Positions 17,671 to 26,610 of a stretch of DNA of 64,000 bases are shown in pieces (positions within the stretch are counted from its first letter, which is position 1; every line of letters begins with the position of its first letter). Under the pieces are notes generated by a model, which had not been told where the DNA came from, did not search any database, and worked only from the letters and a program-made list of their open reading frames with translations. Both the position numbers and the translations under genes were made by a program. Source of the stretch: UBA7672 sp044224605 (GTDB lineage Bacteria > Pseudomonadota > Alphaproteobacteria > Caulobacterales > Hyphomonadaceae); NCBI GenBank assembly GCA_044224605.1, contig JBGAKC010000016.1, forward strand, positions 35,988 through 99,987, given 5' to 3'.

Positions 17671-18093
17671 TTACTGACTTCCGGCTCTTCCATCCGTCAT
17701 GTTTCGGGGCGGCGGCCCCACATCGAATTTGAGCTGTCCGGCTCTGCTGTTCGCCTCGGCCAGCGTCTGGGCGACGATTGCCTGGCTCTGGGCGGCGGCC
17801 GGGTCGGGAGCCACGAGCGCAGCCAGCTCAGGGCTCGCGACAAGTTCCGTTGCGGCATCGCGGATCGGAGCACAGCGCTGGGCATCGCCTATTACCACAT
17901 TAAGAACCGCAAGGACGGTTTCGACCGGCAGCCCCTGCTTGCGGATGTTCGCCTCGATATCCTGTCGGGCGTAGGCTGGCGAGCATCGGACGCCAGTGGT
18001 CAGCACGGCCGAAGGGTCGGTGTCCTGGGCAAGGGCGGAGGGCGCAGCAATCAGCAAGGTGGCCAGCGTGAAGGAGCCGACAGGACGCCTCAT
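17671..18093 (-). CDS. Exported protein of unknown function in the polysaccharide locus
   Basis: 140 residues from the ATG at 18093, picked because a signal peptide (FTLATLLIAAPSALAQ) starts there; a GTG 18 codons upstream is an alternative. The mature part has two cysteines (VRCSPAY, AQRCAPI) that could pair and is otherwise alanine-rich and helical. No family recognised. It sits between the beta-barrel gene and the Wza gene on the same strand, so a role in export or assembly of the polymer is a reasonable guess only. Confidence 0.6.
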   Translation of the reverse strand: MRRPVGSFTLATLLIAAPSALAQDTDPSAVLTTGVRCSPAYARQDIEANIRKQGLPVETVLAVLNVVIGDAQRCAPIRDAATELVASPELAALVAPDPAAAQSQAIVAQTLAEANSRAGQLKFDVGPPPRNMTDGRAGSQ

Positions 18094-18199
18094 GCGCCCG
18101 CGTGGCCGTGGTCGTTTACCTCCAGACAGGCGTATCTCGGTCAACACTTCTCACCCGTCAGCATACAAATTTACCAGGCTCTCGCCCGGCGCGGTAGTC

Positions 18200-18781
18200 T
18201 TAGAAGAATCGTTCGCGAACCCGGATCGTGTCGCCCGGCCGGACCGCGGTGGTCGGCGTCAGCTCGACTTCGCGCTCGTTGGGGCTGTCAGAGCTCTTGA
18301 TGAGGATCTTGTTGCGGTCGGCGCGGTAGGTGAAGTCGCCGGCGCTGGCGATGGCGTTCATCACGGTGAGACCCGACGAGAACGGATATTCGCCAGGGCG
18401 GTTAACTTCGCCGAGGATGTAATATGGCCGGCCCTTCACCAGTTCAGCGGTGACCTGCGGGTCGCGCAGCCAGCCATCTTTGTATTTTGACTCGATGAGG
18501 CGGCTTGCATCTGCGAGCGTGAGGTTGGCGACGGTTACAGAGCCGACTAGCGACATCGCGAGGGCGCCCTGCCCGTCGACGACAAAGCTGCCGGACAGCT
18601 CTTTCTCGCCATAGACCGTGATCTTCACCTCGTCGCCTGAACCAAGCCGGTAGGTGGACATGCTGGAATTGGCAACGGCCATCTCCTGCGCACTGCCCAT
18701 CTCGGGCCCGGTGCCGCATCCGGCCATAACCAGGGCGCCCAGGCTGAATAACGCCATCACAGCCTTCTTGAGCGGATTCAT
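18200..18781 (-). CDS. Polysaccharide export lipoprotein (Wza/HfsD/GumB-like)
   Basis: 193 residues from the ATG at 18781, with GGGAGG five bases upstream. The lipobox is LVMAGC, so it is an outer-membrane lipoprotein. A Poly_export domain starts at STYRLGSGDEVKITVYGEKE, and an SLBB-type domain contains YYILGEVNRPGEYP and MNAIASAGDFTYRAD. It is short, lacking the long C-terminal helical part of Wza, as in GumB-like proteins. It would form the periplasmic/outer-membrane export channel with the BY-kinase protein. Confidence 0.92.
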   Translation of the reverse strand: MNPLKKAVMALFSLGALVMAGCGTGPEMGSAQEMAVANSSMSTYRLGSGDEVKITVYGEKELSGSFVVDGQGALAMSLVGSVTVANLTLADASRLIESKYKDGWLRDPQVTAELVKGRPYYILGEVNRPGEYPFSSGLTVMNAIASAGDFTYRADRNKILIKSSDSPNEREVELTPTTAVRPGDTIRVRERFF

Positions 18782-18794
18782 ACTAGCCTCCCAA

Positions 18795-19841
18795 CTAACC
18801 CTTGGCGGACACGTGCTCCGCGCGCGGTCCGGTTGAAATGAAAGCGACCCGATCATGCTCGAACCGGGCCGCCGTGAGCTTTCCGCTCAGATAGGCGCCG
18901 GTATCGAGGCCAATACGGCGTGAGTCGTGATGCGGCATTGGGGCCGGGGTATGGCCATGAACGATAACGGCGCCCAGCGGCCTGCGGTCGGCGAGGAATT
19001 CCTCGCGGATCCACAGCAGGTCGTATTCCGTCTGCTGATCCAGCGGCACGCCAGGACGCACACCGGCATGGACGAAGACATAATCGCCAATACGGACGCT
19101 GAGATCGAGATGGTTAAGGAAATCGAGGTGCTCGGCCGGCAGCGCTGCGTTGAGTTCGTCGGAAGCTTGCCGCCACTGCTCAAGTGACGTTCGCGTGCGC
19201 GGCGGACGGACACCGTAAGACACCAGCGTCTCGATGCCGCCGAATTCAGCCCAGCGCGGCCCGATCGTCGGATCCGTCAGGAACTGCAGCATGGCCGCTT
19301 CGTGGTTCCCTTTCAGGAAATAAGTCTCAAATGGGGACATCATATCGCCCAGCAGGATGTCCAGCACATCCTTCGACTGGAAGCCCCGGTCGACGTAATC
19401 GCCAAGGAAAACGAGGATCGGACGCCCCTCGAAGCCGCCCCGTTCGACATCAGCGCGGAGCTCTTCCAACAGCTTTACCAATAGGTCAGCGCGGCCGTGA
19501 ATGTCACCAACGGCATAGACCCGACGTCCCGCTGGCACCCGCGCAGGCGGCCCGGAAAACTGGACATTCTTGGTTAGCGAGGGGTGTTCACGATGACCGA
19601 ACAGACGCGCCAGGCCGCGGCCGACAACGCCGAGGGCGCCGCCCGTCGCCCGCGCAACGCCGGTAACCATCGAAACGATCCGCAGGGGCGGCGAAGACAA
19701 CCCGAACTCCCGTACCAGCCCGGCCTTGGTAAAAGGCGAAGTCACACCATTACGCAACAGGCGAGCCAACCTGCCAGTATCTCCCGGCAAGGGCGATACC
19801 GGCGGGCCCCAATATGCAGGCGCGGGGCGGGCGGAATTCAT
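18795..19841 (-). CDS. PPP-family metallophosphatase (serine/threonine phosphatase type)
   Basis: 348 residues from 19841 (15 more are possible). All PPP motifs are present: VGDIHGR, GDYVDRG, GNHE, HAG and HGHT, which bind two metals. A roughly 100-residue N-terminal region rich in Gly, Ala and Arg is outside the domain. It ends 13 bases before the export lipoprotein gene, so it is probably co-transcribed with the export genes. It could act on phosphotyrosine, phosphoserine or a diadenosine polyphosphate; its position beside a BY-kinase makes a counter-phosphatase plausible but unproven. Confidence 0.8.
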   Translation of the reverse strand: MNSARPAPAYWGPPVSPLPGDTGRLARLLRNGVTSPFTKAGLVREFGLSSPPLRIVSMVTGVARATGGALGVVGRGLARLFGHREHPSLTKNVQFSGPPARVPAGRRVYAVGDIHGRADLLVKLLEELRADVERGGFEGRPILVFLGDYVDRGFQSKDVLDILLGDMMSPFETYFLKGNHEAAMLQFLTDPTIGPRWAEFGGIETLVSYGVRPPRTRTSLEQWRQASDELNAALPAEHLDFLNHLDLSVRIGDYVFVHAGVRPGVPLDQQTEYDLLWIREEFLADRRPLGAVIVHGHTPAPMPHHDSRRIGLDTGAYLSGKLTAARFEHDRVAFISTGPRAEHVSAKG

Positions 19842-19982
19842 CTGCCGTGTGTGCAATTGCGTGCCCCCGCGGCAAATGCTGTTCAACCCCCGCGTGCACG
19901 GTTAATGCAGTTGGCGAACGCCTTGCCAGGGGGCATGGCGGCCGGCGTCCGGCAAGGCCCGCGATTTGCACGCTTTTTCCGC

Positions 19983-21179
19983 ATGACCCGTATCGCTTTC
20001 TTCGGTCACGACGCCGCCGACGCCGCTGTACGCAGGCGCGTGCAGGGCTTCCGTGACGACGGCCTCGATGTTGTCGGCTTCACCATGCGGCGGCGCGACG
20101 ATGTCGTGACCGACTGGCAGAACATTGACCTCGGCCGGACATTTGATGGCGCCTACCGGCAACGGATCGAGTCCATCTTCCGGGGAGCCAAACTTGCGGC
20201 GGCCGAGCGCGACCTGCTCGCGTCTGCCGACGTGATCTACGCCCGCAATCTCGACATGCTGATAACAGCCTTCCTCGCGAAGCGTCACACGGGCCTCAAG
20301 ACGCCAGTCATCTACGAGGCGCTCGACGTTCACCGCTTGTTGACCAGGAAAGATTTGATCGGCCTGATGCTTCGCCGCGCCGAGGGTGCGCTGCTCAGGC
20401 GCACACGGCGATTGGTGGTTTCTTCACCTGGGTTTCTGGAAAATTACTTCGAGGTCCGCCACCGGGGTCAGTACAGGGAGACGCTGATCGAGAACCGTCT
20501 GGCGGCCGGCGCCGCGTATGGCCCCCGGCCGGGCCGCGACGCGCCCGTCCGTTCCGCCGCTGAACCCATGCGTCTTGGCTGGGTCGGCATGCTGCGTTGC
20601 AATCGCAGCCTCGGCCTGCTTGTCGATCTCGCCCGCCAGCTCGGACCGAAGGTTCAGATCGTCCTCCACGGCACGCCGGCGCTTAAGGAAATCCCGGACT
20701 TCCACGAACGCATCCAGGGTCTGCCGAACGTCGAATTCCACGGCCGCTACAAGGCGCCCGAAGACCTCGCGCGCATCTATGGCGGACTCGATCTCGTGTG
20801 GGCCGGCGATTTCATGGAGGCAGGGTATAATTCCGTCTGGCTTTTACCCAACCGGCTTTACGAGGGCGGCTATTACGCTGTGCCGCCGATCGCGCCCGAA
20901 GGCACGCAGACCGCCAAGTGGATCAACACCCGTGATGTCGGCTTCACCGTCTCCGAAGATCTCGCCTGCACCCTGCCCGGCCTGCTCCGATCACTCATCG
21001 CGAATCGTGGAACCATCGCCGTCAAGCGTTCGCATCTGCTCGACCTTCCTGACAGCACCTTCGTCGCTGCGCGCGGCGAGTTGGCGGCGCTTATCTCGGA
21101 CACGCTGCGCAACAGTCCCGAGCCCCGGATTCACCTGGATCAGGCGAACACACGTCATGCGCGAAAAGCAGCAGGCTGA
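19983..21179 (+). CDS. GT-B glycosyltransferase (GT4-like)
   Basis: 398 residues from ATG 19983. An N-terminal Rossmann-like half begins MTRIAFFGHDAADAAVRRRV. The C-terminal half has LGWVGMLRCNRSL and PNVEFHGRYKAPEDLARIYGGLDLVWAGDF, the layout of retaining GT4-like enzymes, although the acidic E-x7-E motif is not obvious (LYEGGYYAVPPIAPEG may correspond). It would add a sugar to the lipid-linked repeat unit. It is the first plus-strand gene of the locus, divergent from the phosphatase gene. Confidence 0.8.
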   Translation: MTRIAFFGHDAADAAVRRRVQGFRDDGLDVVGFTMRRRDDVVTDWQNIDLGRTFDGAYRQRIESIFRGAKLAAAERDLLASADVIYARNLDMLITAFLAKRHTGLKTPVIYEALDVHRLLTRKDLIGLMLRRAEGALLRRTRRLVVSSPGFLENYFEVRHRGQYRETLIENRLAAGAAYGPRPGRDAPVRSAAEPMRLGWVGMLRCNRSLGLLVDLARQLGPKVQIVLHGTPALKEIPDFHERIQGLPNVEFHGRYKAPEDLARIYGGLDLVWAGDFMEAGYNSVWLLPNRLYEGGYYAVPPIAPEGTQTAKWINTRDVGFTVSEDLACTLPGLLRSLIANRGTIAVKRSHLLDLPDSTFVAARGELAALISDTLRNSPEPRIHLDQANTRHARKAAG

Positions 21180-21290
21180 CCTCACCACTTTATCGTGACG
21201 GGCGAGTGGAATTTTGCGTGAAGGTATGGGTGAAATGGACTCGTCCTTGCGTTGTCCTACGTTCCCGTACTGGCTGGGCAGGGCCGTGGC

Positions 21291-22637
21291 ATGAACAACA
21301 TTCCGGTGCAGGCAGCCATGGGCTGGGGCGGATCCCAGAGCGACACGCAGCGCGAGGCGAGAACTCGCCTGCGTGACATCCTTCCGCCGATCGCCGCGAT
21401 GGTGGTGCTGGCCGTGGCGCATCTGGCCTATGGTTCAGTTCAGCCTGTCGCCGCCCTGCCTCTGGCCGGCGTTTTCGTCCTTATCACCGGAGCAGCGCTC
21501 ATTGGCGCGGGTCCGCATCATGTCACCGCCGGAATGATGGCCGGGGCTGTCGCAATCGCAGCAATGGGCATCACCGGTCTGGCCGGCCCGCTCGATCGCG
21601 CCGCGCCGCAGCTTGCGATTCTGTTCGCCGCCGGGGGCCTTTGGATCATCGGTTACATCGCGTCGCGCCACCGCCGCGCGCTCGACATGGCCTGGTCCGC
21701 GATGATCTGGAGCAGCATTGCCTATTGCGGCCTGATGTTCGCCTTCCATGTCTCCGGCGCACCGACAGGCGACAATGCGATCGTCGGCGCCTTCGAGACG
21801 CCGGCCAACGCCTCGCTGCTGTTCGGCCTGTTCTCCATCGTCGCCATGGGCCGCATCCTTCACATCGTCAAGCAGATGGACGCGCAGGCCCTGCCCCACT
21901 CGCAGATGATCGACCAACTGCTGCGCCATGGTCTTGGCGGCCTTCTGTTGCTCGTCGTCTCGCTCACTTGCCTCACCATGATCGGCTCGCGACCGGGGAT
22001 CATTCTCACCACAGCCGTCCTCGTGGGCCATATGTGGTGGGACATGCTCGCCATCTCGACGCGCCAGCATCGCGGAATCCTGATGCGTCTCGCGGCGGTC
22101 GTGGCGCCGTTCGTTGCGCTCGGCCTGGCCGCGTGGGGCGTCTCCGATGCGTGGATCAACGATGAGACCATCGCGCCGGGCGTCGGCGCGTCCGACCAGC
22201 TTCCCAACATCCAGCGCATCCAGGCCTACATGGGCGCATGGATGGAGAATCCCGCTTTCGGCCACGGACTCGGATCGGCCGCATCCATCGGCGACAAATC
22301 CACAACTTTGTTCAACGCCAAAGCGATGCTCGCGCCAGGCGAAGCGCACAACGTTTTTGTCACATGGCTCGTCGAGGTCGGCATCGTCGGTCTCGCCCTG
22401 CTCGTCTTCGCGATTGTCGCGATGCACACACGCATTTTTGCCGCGCTAAGGTCGCGGCGCACGCCACGCACCTTCCTCCGCCTAGCCGTGATGGCCAGTG
22501 CGCTCGTGCTCCTGCACGGCGTTACCGATTCCTCACTCGACTTGCCCAGCGCCGTATGGCTCTACGCCTTCCTTCTTGGCGCCGCCTGCGGAGTTGCTAC
22601 AGGACGCCGTCCGGAACCGCGCACAGACGCGGAATAG
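21291..22637 (+). CDS. O-antigen ligase / polymerase family protein (Wzy_C type)
   Basis: 448 residues with about ten membrane helices. The large periplasmic loop contains NPAFGHGLGSAA and GEAHNVFVTWLVEVGIVGL, the Wzy_C pattern. In this locus it is more likely the repeat-unit polymerase (Wzy) than a lipid A ligase. The ATG at 21291 was chosen over the upstream TTG at 21252. It lies 8 bases before the ParA-like gene. Confidence 0.82.
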   Translation: MNNIPVQAAMGWGGSQSDTQREARTRLRDILPPIAAMVVLAVAHLAYGSVQPVAALPLAGVFVLITGAALIGAGPHHVTAGMMAGAVAIAAMGITGLAGPLDRAAPQLAILFAAGGLWIIGYIASRHRRALDMAWSAMIWSSIAYCGLMFAFHVSGAPTGDNAIVGAFETPANASLLFGLFSIVAMGRILHIVKQMDAQALPHSQMIDQLLRHGLGGLLLLVVSLTCLTMIGSRPGIILTTAVLVGHMWWDMLAISTRQHRGILMRLAAVVAPFVALGLAAWGVSDAWINDETIAPGVGASDQLPNIQRIQAYMGAWMENPAFGHGLGSAASIGDKSTTLFNAKAMLAPGEAHNVFVTWLVEVGIVGLALLVFAIVAMHTRIFAALRSRRTPRTFLRLAVMASALVLLHGVTDSSLDLPSAVWLYAFLLGAACGVATGRRPEPRTDAE

Positions 22638-22645
22638 GAGGCTGA

Positions 22646-23566
22646 ATGCCGGCCCTCACGGCGGCGGTTGCGAACCTGAAGGGTGGGGTCGGGAAGTCGA
22701 CAACGACGGTCATGCTTGCCGATGGGCTGGCGTATTATTACGGCATGAACCTGCTGGTGATCGATCTCGACCCGCAGGCCAACTCCAGCCAGATGCTGCT
22801 CACCGAGCGCGGCGTACAGGCCGCGTCCGACCAGGGCAAGGGCGTGCATCACGTGCTCGCCAGCTTCATGGAGGGCAAGCCGCCATCGGCTGGGCCCTTT
22901 ATCATGCCGAACGCCGTCACGCTCGAGGAGCTCCGCCTCGCCGAGGAGCAGGATGCGCGTCAGGGCTGGATCTCCAGCCTTCCTTCGCATCCGCAACTGC
23001 GCCTGCGCGAGCTGAACCTCGAGGAAGAATGGTATTCGCGCTCAGGCACGCCGACGACGCTGTCGGAAGCCCTCACCAAATACCTGCGTGAAGCCTTCGA
23101 ACCGTTGCTGCCGCTCTACGACCTGATCCTGCTCGACTGCCCGCCGCACCTCTCGCCGCTGTCGCGCGCCGGGCTTTCGCTGGCGGATGTCTTCATCACG
23201 CCAACGATCGCGGATTCGGTGTCCACCTGGGGCACCAAGCAATTCTCCGACTGGGTCGGCAAGTTCATCGCACCCGACCTGCCAAGTCGCAATTTCGTCG
23301 TGATCACGCGCTTCCGCGACACCAAATATGCCCGGACCGTCGCCTCTGACCTGCGCGACATCTACCTCAAGGACCGCTGGTTCGGTCCGACCATTCCGGA
23401 GTCCGTTCACATCCTCAACGCGATGGACCGCGCGGCCCCCGACAGCTACGACACATTCCGCGGCAAGTACGGCCCCGTCTCCGGCGAGGTCCGGCGGCTA
23501 GCCGAGCGGTTCACCGATTTCATGAGTCAACGAACAGGCGTGTCATGGGTGAAGGTCAGGGACTGA
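22646..23566 (+). CDS. ParA/Soj-like ATPase in the polysaccharide locus
   Basis: 306 residues. The deviant Walker A is NLKGGVGKSTTT (Lys12 and Lys17), Walker A' is VIDLDPQANSS, and Walker B is LILLDCPPHLSP. It has no N-terminal HTH. Plasmid- or chromosome-type ParA normally has a ParB neighbour; none is here. Its setting inside a polymerase-glycosyltransferase operon recalls BcsQ in cellulose loci, a ParA-like protein needed to place or activate the synthase. It probably dimerises with ATP and positions the machinery; this is inference. Confidence 0.85.
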   Translation: MPALTAAVANLKGGVGKSTTTVMLADGLAYYYGMNLLVIDLDPQANSSQMLLTERGVQAASDQGKGVHHVLASFMEGKPPSAGPFIMPNAVTLEELRLAEEQDARQGWISSLPSHPQLRLRELNLEEEWYSRSGTPTTLSEALTKYLREAFEPLLPLYDLILLDCPPHLSPLSRAGLSLADVFITPTIADSVSTWGTKQFSDWVGKFIAPDLPSRNFVVITRFRDTKYARTVASDLRDIYLKDRWFGPTIPESVHILNAMDRAAPDSYDTFRGKYGPVSGEVRRLAERFTDFMSQRTGVSWVKVRD

Positions 23567-23910
23567 GCCCCGTCGAGTATCTCGACCGGTTCTTCGACGA
23601 ACTCCGCGCCGAGGTGCGCTCCAACCCGAAGCTTGCCGCAAGGCTAGTGAAAGCGCTGGGCGGCAATGTCGTGTTCGAGGACACGACCAGGTCCGAGGTC
23701 GCCAATCCGTACGCACTCGTCACCGGCCCGAAAGCGACCTTCCTCGCCGTTTTCGGCTCGATGAAGCTCAACGAGGTCAAGAAGGTTCTCAAGGACAACA
23801 ACCTCGCCACGCGCGTCGACATGAACGGCAAGACTGCCGAACAGCTGATCGAAATGCTCCACAGCCGCGCGTCCGCGAAAGTGCACGAGCGCAAGAGCTC
23901 GGTGTTCTAG
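23545..23910 (+). CDS. Small unknown protein overlapping the ParA-like gene
   Basis: 121 residues; the ATG at 23545 lies 22 bases inside the ParA-like gene in another frame, so the two are translationally coupled. It begins with an acidic/basic helix (EYLDRFFDELRAEV), then NPYALVTGPKATFLAVFGS, and ends with a lysine-rich helix and tail (KVHERKSSVF). No transmembrane helix, no signal peptide, no family recognised. By analogy with other ParA systems it could be the adaptor or ATPase-activating partner. Confidence 0.75.
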   Translation: MGEGQGLSPVEYLDRFFDELRAEVRSNPKLAARLVKALGGNVVFEDTTRSEVANPYALVTGPKATFLAVFGSMKLNEVKKVLKDNNLATRVDMNGKTAEQLIEMLHSRASAKVHERKSSVF

Positions 23911-23929
23911 AGCCGCTCTACCGGACTTG

Positions 23930-24676
23930 TCAGATTCCGCTGGCTGACTTTGCGGCGACCCGCGCTTGCGTAGCGCCGAGATCCCATGTGCGCACCGGCG
24001 TATTGACCGCCGCACGATAGGCGTCGAACGGCACGCCGGCCGAGCGCGCCTTGGCGCGCATGTCGGCGAGGAATTCCGCGTTGGGGCCATTCCAGCGCAG
24101 CAGGTCCGCCTGCTCAAACACGCGGCGGCGCAGCACCTCCGGCATTGCCTGCCAGTTGGCCAGCACGAAGTTAAAACGCCAGCGGATGAGGCCCTCATCA
24201 CAGAGCGGGCAGGCATTCATGGATTTCGTCAGCGCGTCGATCGTCGCCGGGTTCACAACGCCAGACGAGCGCTTCATTTCCAGCCACGCCAGGTTCGCCC
24301 ATGCAAACGCGCGCGATGGATCGATCTGCGTCGTGCGCTGTGCTGCGGCATAAGCCGAGCCCGTGTCGGGCGTTGGAAGCTGAAGACTGAGTTCGGACAG
24401 CGTCTCGAGCCGGTCAGCCGACGTCGAATGCGGCCAGTCCTGCTCGAGCGCGGCGACGATCGATGCGTCATCCGCGTGCGTCAGCGCCGCCGTCTCGATC
24501 TCATGAAGTGAGAACTGCGCGATCGGCGCCAACGCCAGCACCGCACCGGCCAGCAGCCCGACCCACAACGTGAAATTTCCCGCCTGCAGCACGCGCGATT
24601 TTGCGCGGCTAGCAGGGCGTGGCCGAGCAACGGGCTTCGGCGCCACTGGCTGGTTGAAGGTGGTTGAATCCGCCAT
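23930..24676 (-). CDS. Membrane-anchored helical-repeat protein, unknown
   Basis: 248 residues. A basic proline-rich cytoplasmic start is followed by one membrane helix at about 35-55 (TLWVGLLAGAVLALAPIAQF). A periplasmic region of paired helices follows with TPR-like spacing (SAYAAAQRTTQIDPSRAFAWANLAWLE, split here by count only). It contains CPLC, a possible disulfide. Convergent with the small ParA partner gene. Not recognised; location suggests a polysaccharide-assembly role. Confidence 0.6.
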   Translation of the reverse strand: MADSTTFNQPVAPKPVARPRPASRAKSRVLQAGNFTLWVGLLAGAVLALAPIAQFSLHEIETAALTHADDASIVAALEQDWPHSTSADRLETLSELSLQLPTPDTGSAYAAAQRTTQIDPSRAFAWANLAWLEMKRSSGVVNPATIDALTKSMNACPLCDEGLIRWRFNFVLANWQAMPEVLRRRVFEQADLLRWNGPNAEFLADMRAKARSAGVPFDAYRAAVNTPVRTWDLGATQARVAAKSASGI

Positions 24677-24802
24677 CTGCCCAACTCCCCGCGCGAAGCC
24701 TACCGCCCTGCCACAGGGCGAATCACTCGGGCTCGCCTGTTACGTGCATGGATTCCCGGTAGGGCGGCTCGTACGCGACGCCCCGTGTCATTCGAGCAAC
24801 GG

Positions 24803-25729
24803 TTAGTCATGAGCGCGCCCGTAAAGTTCGACCGGAAGCTTCCCGATGGCCGTCGCCATTATGCCAATGTGGAGCTGCGCGCGCAGCACCGCCTTGCGCC
24901 AGCTGCCTGGCGACCAGAAGGTCAGAACAGCGACCAGCCAGCAGTAGACGATCTTCGGCGGCGATACGACGAGCAGCCGCCAGGGCTTCACGCCCCTGCG
25001 CCGCTCCAGAACGCCGAACGACTGCCCCGCGCGAAATGCGCGCCGGATCATCCAGTCAAAGCTGTAGCGCGCCGGCGCCACCGGCTCATCGACGATCGCA
25101 TTGTCCGCATAGGTCATCGGCACGCCCGCCCTCTGGAGGTCGCCGAAGAAGATAGTGTCCTCCCCCCCGCTTCGTCCAAAAGCAGGGTTGAATCGCAAGG
25201 CCCCTATCACGTCGCGCTTCATCAGGACATTGCAGGTATAGCCGCCCTCGATCCGGCCGGCGCGGAACGGCGGCGGTGTCGAATGCATGTCGGCGTTGCG
25301 CATCCAGGCGGGCGCGTCGTCTGCGTAGACGGCCTTGACCTTTCCGAACACAACGCTGGCGCCGGTTTCTGCCTGGCTCGCAATCAGACGCGCCAGCCAG
25401 TCCGGCCGCGCGATTTCATCGTCGTCGACGAAAGCGATGAGGTCACCGCGCGCTGCATCAAGGCAGGCATTGCGGGCGATCGAGATGTTCCGCGCCGGGG
25501 CATGGCGATAGGTCCCGTCCAGACCAAGCTTCCTAAACGCCTGCTCGACGATCTCCTTCGCAGATGGCGCATCGTCATTGTCGGCGACGATGACGCGCAT
25601 CCGCCAGTTAGGCGGCAGATCCTGCTTCGCCAGCGAGGCCAGCAGGTCGGCAACAGACGGACGGCGAAAGGTGCAAACGCACACATCCACGTTGCGAACG
25701 GAGACAGGGTTAACGATGGCTTCCGGCAT
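24803..25729 (-). CDS. Family 2 glycosyltransferase (ExoM-like)
   Basis: 308 residues from the ATG at 25729. A GT-A fold starts VDVCVCTFRRPS, has VIVADND, and the metal-binding FVDDDE motif (DxD). GGEDTIFFGDLQRAG holds the catalytic base Glu-Asp pair. A hydrophobic C-terminal region (PPKIVYCWLVAVLTFW) may attach it to the membrane. It resembles succinoglycan transferase ExoM. It lies 46 bases downstream of the PAP2 gene on the same strand. Confidence 0.85.
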   Translation of the reverse strand: MPEAIVNPVSVRNVDVCVCTFRRPSVADLLASLAKQDLPPNWRMRVIVADNDDAPSAKEIVEQAFRKLGLDGTYRHAPARNISIARNACLDAARGDLIAFVDDDEIARPDWLARLIASQAETGASVVFGKVKAVYADDAPAWMRNADMHSTPPPFRAGRIEGGYTCNVLMKRDVIGALRFNPAFGRSGGEDTIFFGDLQRAGVPMTYADNAIVDEPVAPARYSFDWMIRRAFRAGQSFGVLERRRGVKPWRLLVVSPPKIVYCWLVAVLTFWSPGSWRKAVLRAQLHIGIMATAIGKLPVELYGRAHD

Positions 25730-25775
25730 GACGGACCCAAGGCTGCAAACGACGCGCCAATCCGGCACAGGGTGG

Positions 25776-26495
25776 TTAAGGCTGCGGTAACCACGCCTTC
25801 AGGCGTCTTTCCGCAAGCCAGCAGGCCGTCGCCCAGGCCGCGCCCATCGTCCATCCGCCCAGCACGTCGGTCGCCCAGTGGACTCCCAGATAGACCCGGG
25901 TCATGCCGACCAGCAGCGTCAGCGCGATCGCCACCCCCATCACATAGATCCGCGCCGCCCGCCCCTTCGCCCCCTGCGCCAGCATCGCGCCCAGCGTCAG
26001 GAACACCACCGCGGACAAAAGCGCGTGTCCACTCGGGAAGCTCGCGTTCAGGATTTCGGCTGCGCGATAGACTTCCGGCGGCCGCTCGCGCCCGAATATG
26101 CTCTTGAGCGCCTGGCTGATCGTCAGTCCACCGCCGAACGCGACAGCACTGATCCCCGCCTCGATCCATCTCCGATAGAGCGCGAGGAACCCCGCAGCGC
26201 CCAGCGTCAGCGCCGCAAGCACGGACACGCTTCCCAGCGCGGTGAGATCGGCCGCAGCGTGATCCAACCACTGCGGCCCGACGGGATCGGAGGGATTGGC
26301 GGCATCGGGATGGAGCGCCTGCAGCACCGCCATATCGAATGCGTGCGCCTCGCCCTCGCTCATTTCGTCAGCGATACCGGCGAACGTCAGAACCGCCGCC
26401 GCAATGATCGCCAGAGCCGCGACGATCACGACCTCGGCGCGAACAACGGTCCATACGGCGCGCGGCAGGTTCCTGGGGTCGAAGGTCATGGTCAT
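25776..26495 (-). CDS. PAP2-family membrane phosphatase
   Basis: 239 residues with about six membrane helices. The three acid-phosphatase motifs are present: KSIFGRERP (KX6RP), PSGHALLS, and TRVYLGVHWATD (SRX5HX3D form with Thr for Ser). It may dephosphorylate undecaprenyl pyrophosphate, recycling the lipid carrier used by the adjacent polysaccharide genes, or another lipid phosphate. ATG at 26495 or 26489. Confidence 0.88.
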   Translation of the reverse strand: MTMTFDPRNLPRAVWTVVRAEVVIVAALAIIAAAVLTFAGIADEMSEGEAHAFDMAVLQALHPDAANPSDPVGPQWLDHAAADLTALGSVSVLAALTLGAAGFLALYRRWIEAGISAVAFGGGLTISQALKSIFGRERPPEVYRAAEILNASFPSGHALLSAVVFLTLGAMLAQGAKGRAARIYVMGVAIALTLLVGMTRVYLGVHWATDVLGGWTMGAAWATACWLAERRLKAWLPQP

Positions 26496-26610
26496 TCCGC
26501 AGCCAGCGCGAGCCCTCGCGAATGTTTCCCATCACATGTTTGCCCGCCGCAACCAGAAAGGGGTTCCCGCGTTGGTTAACAGCAATACCCCCCAAGCGAA
26601 AGGAGAGGCT

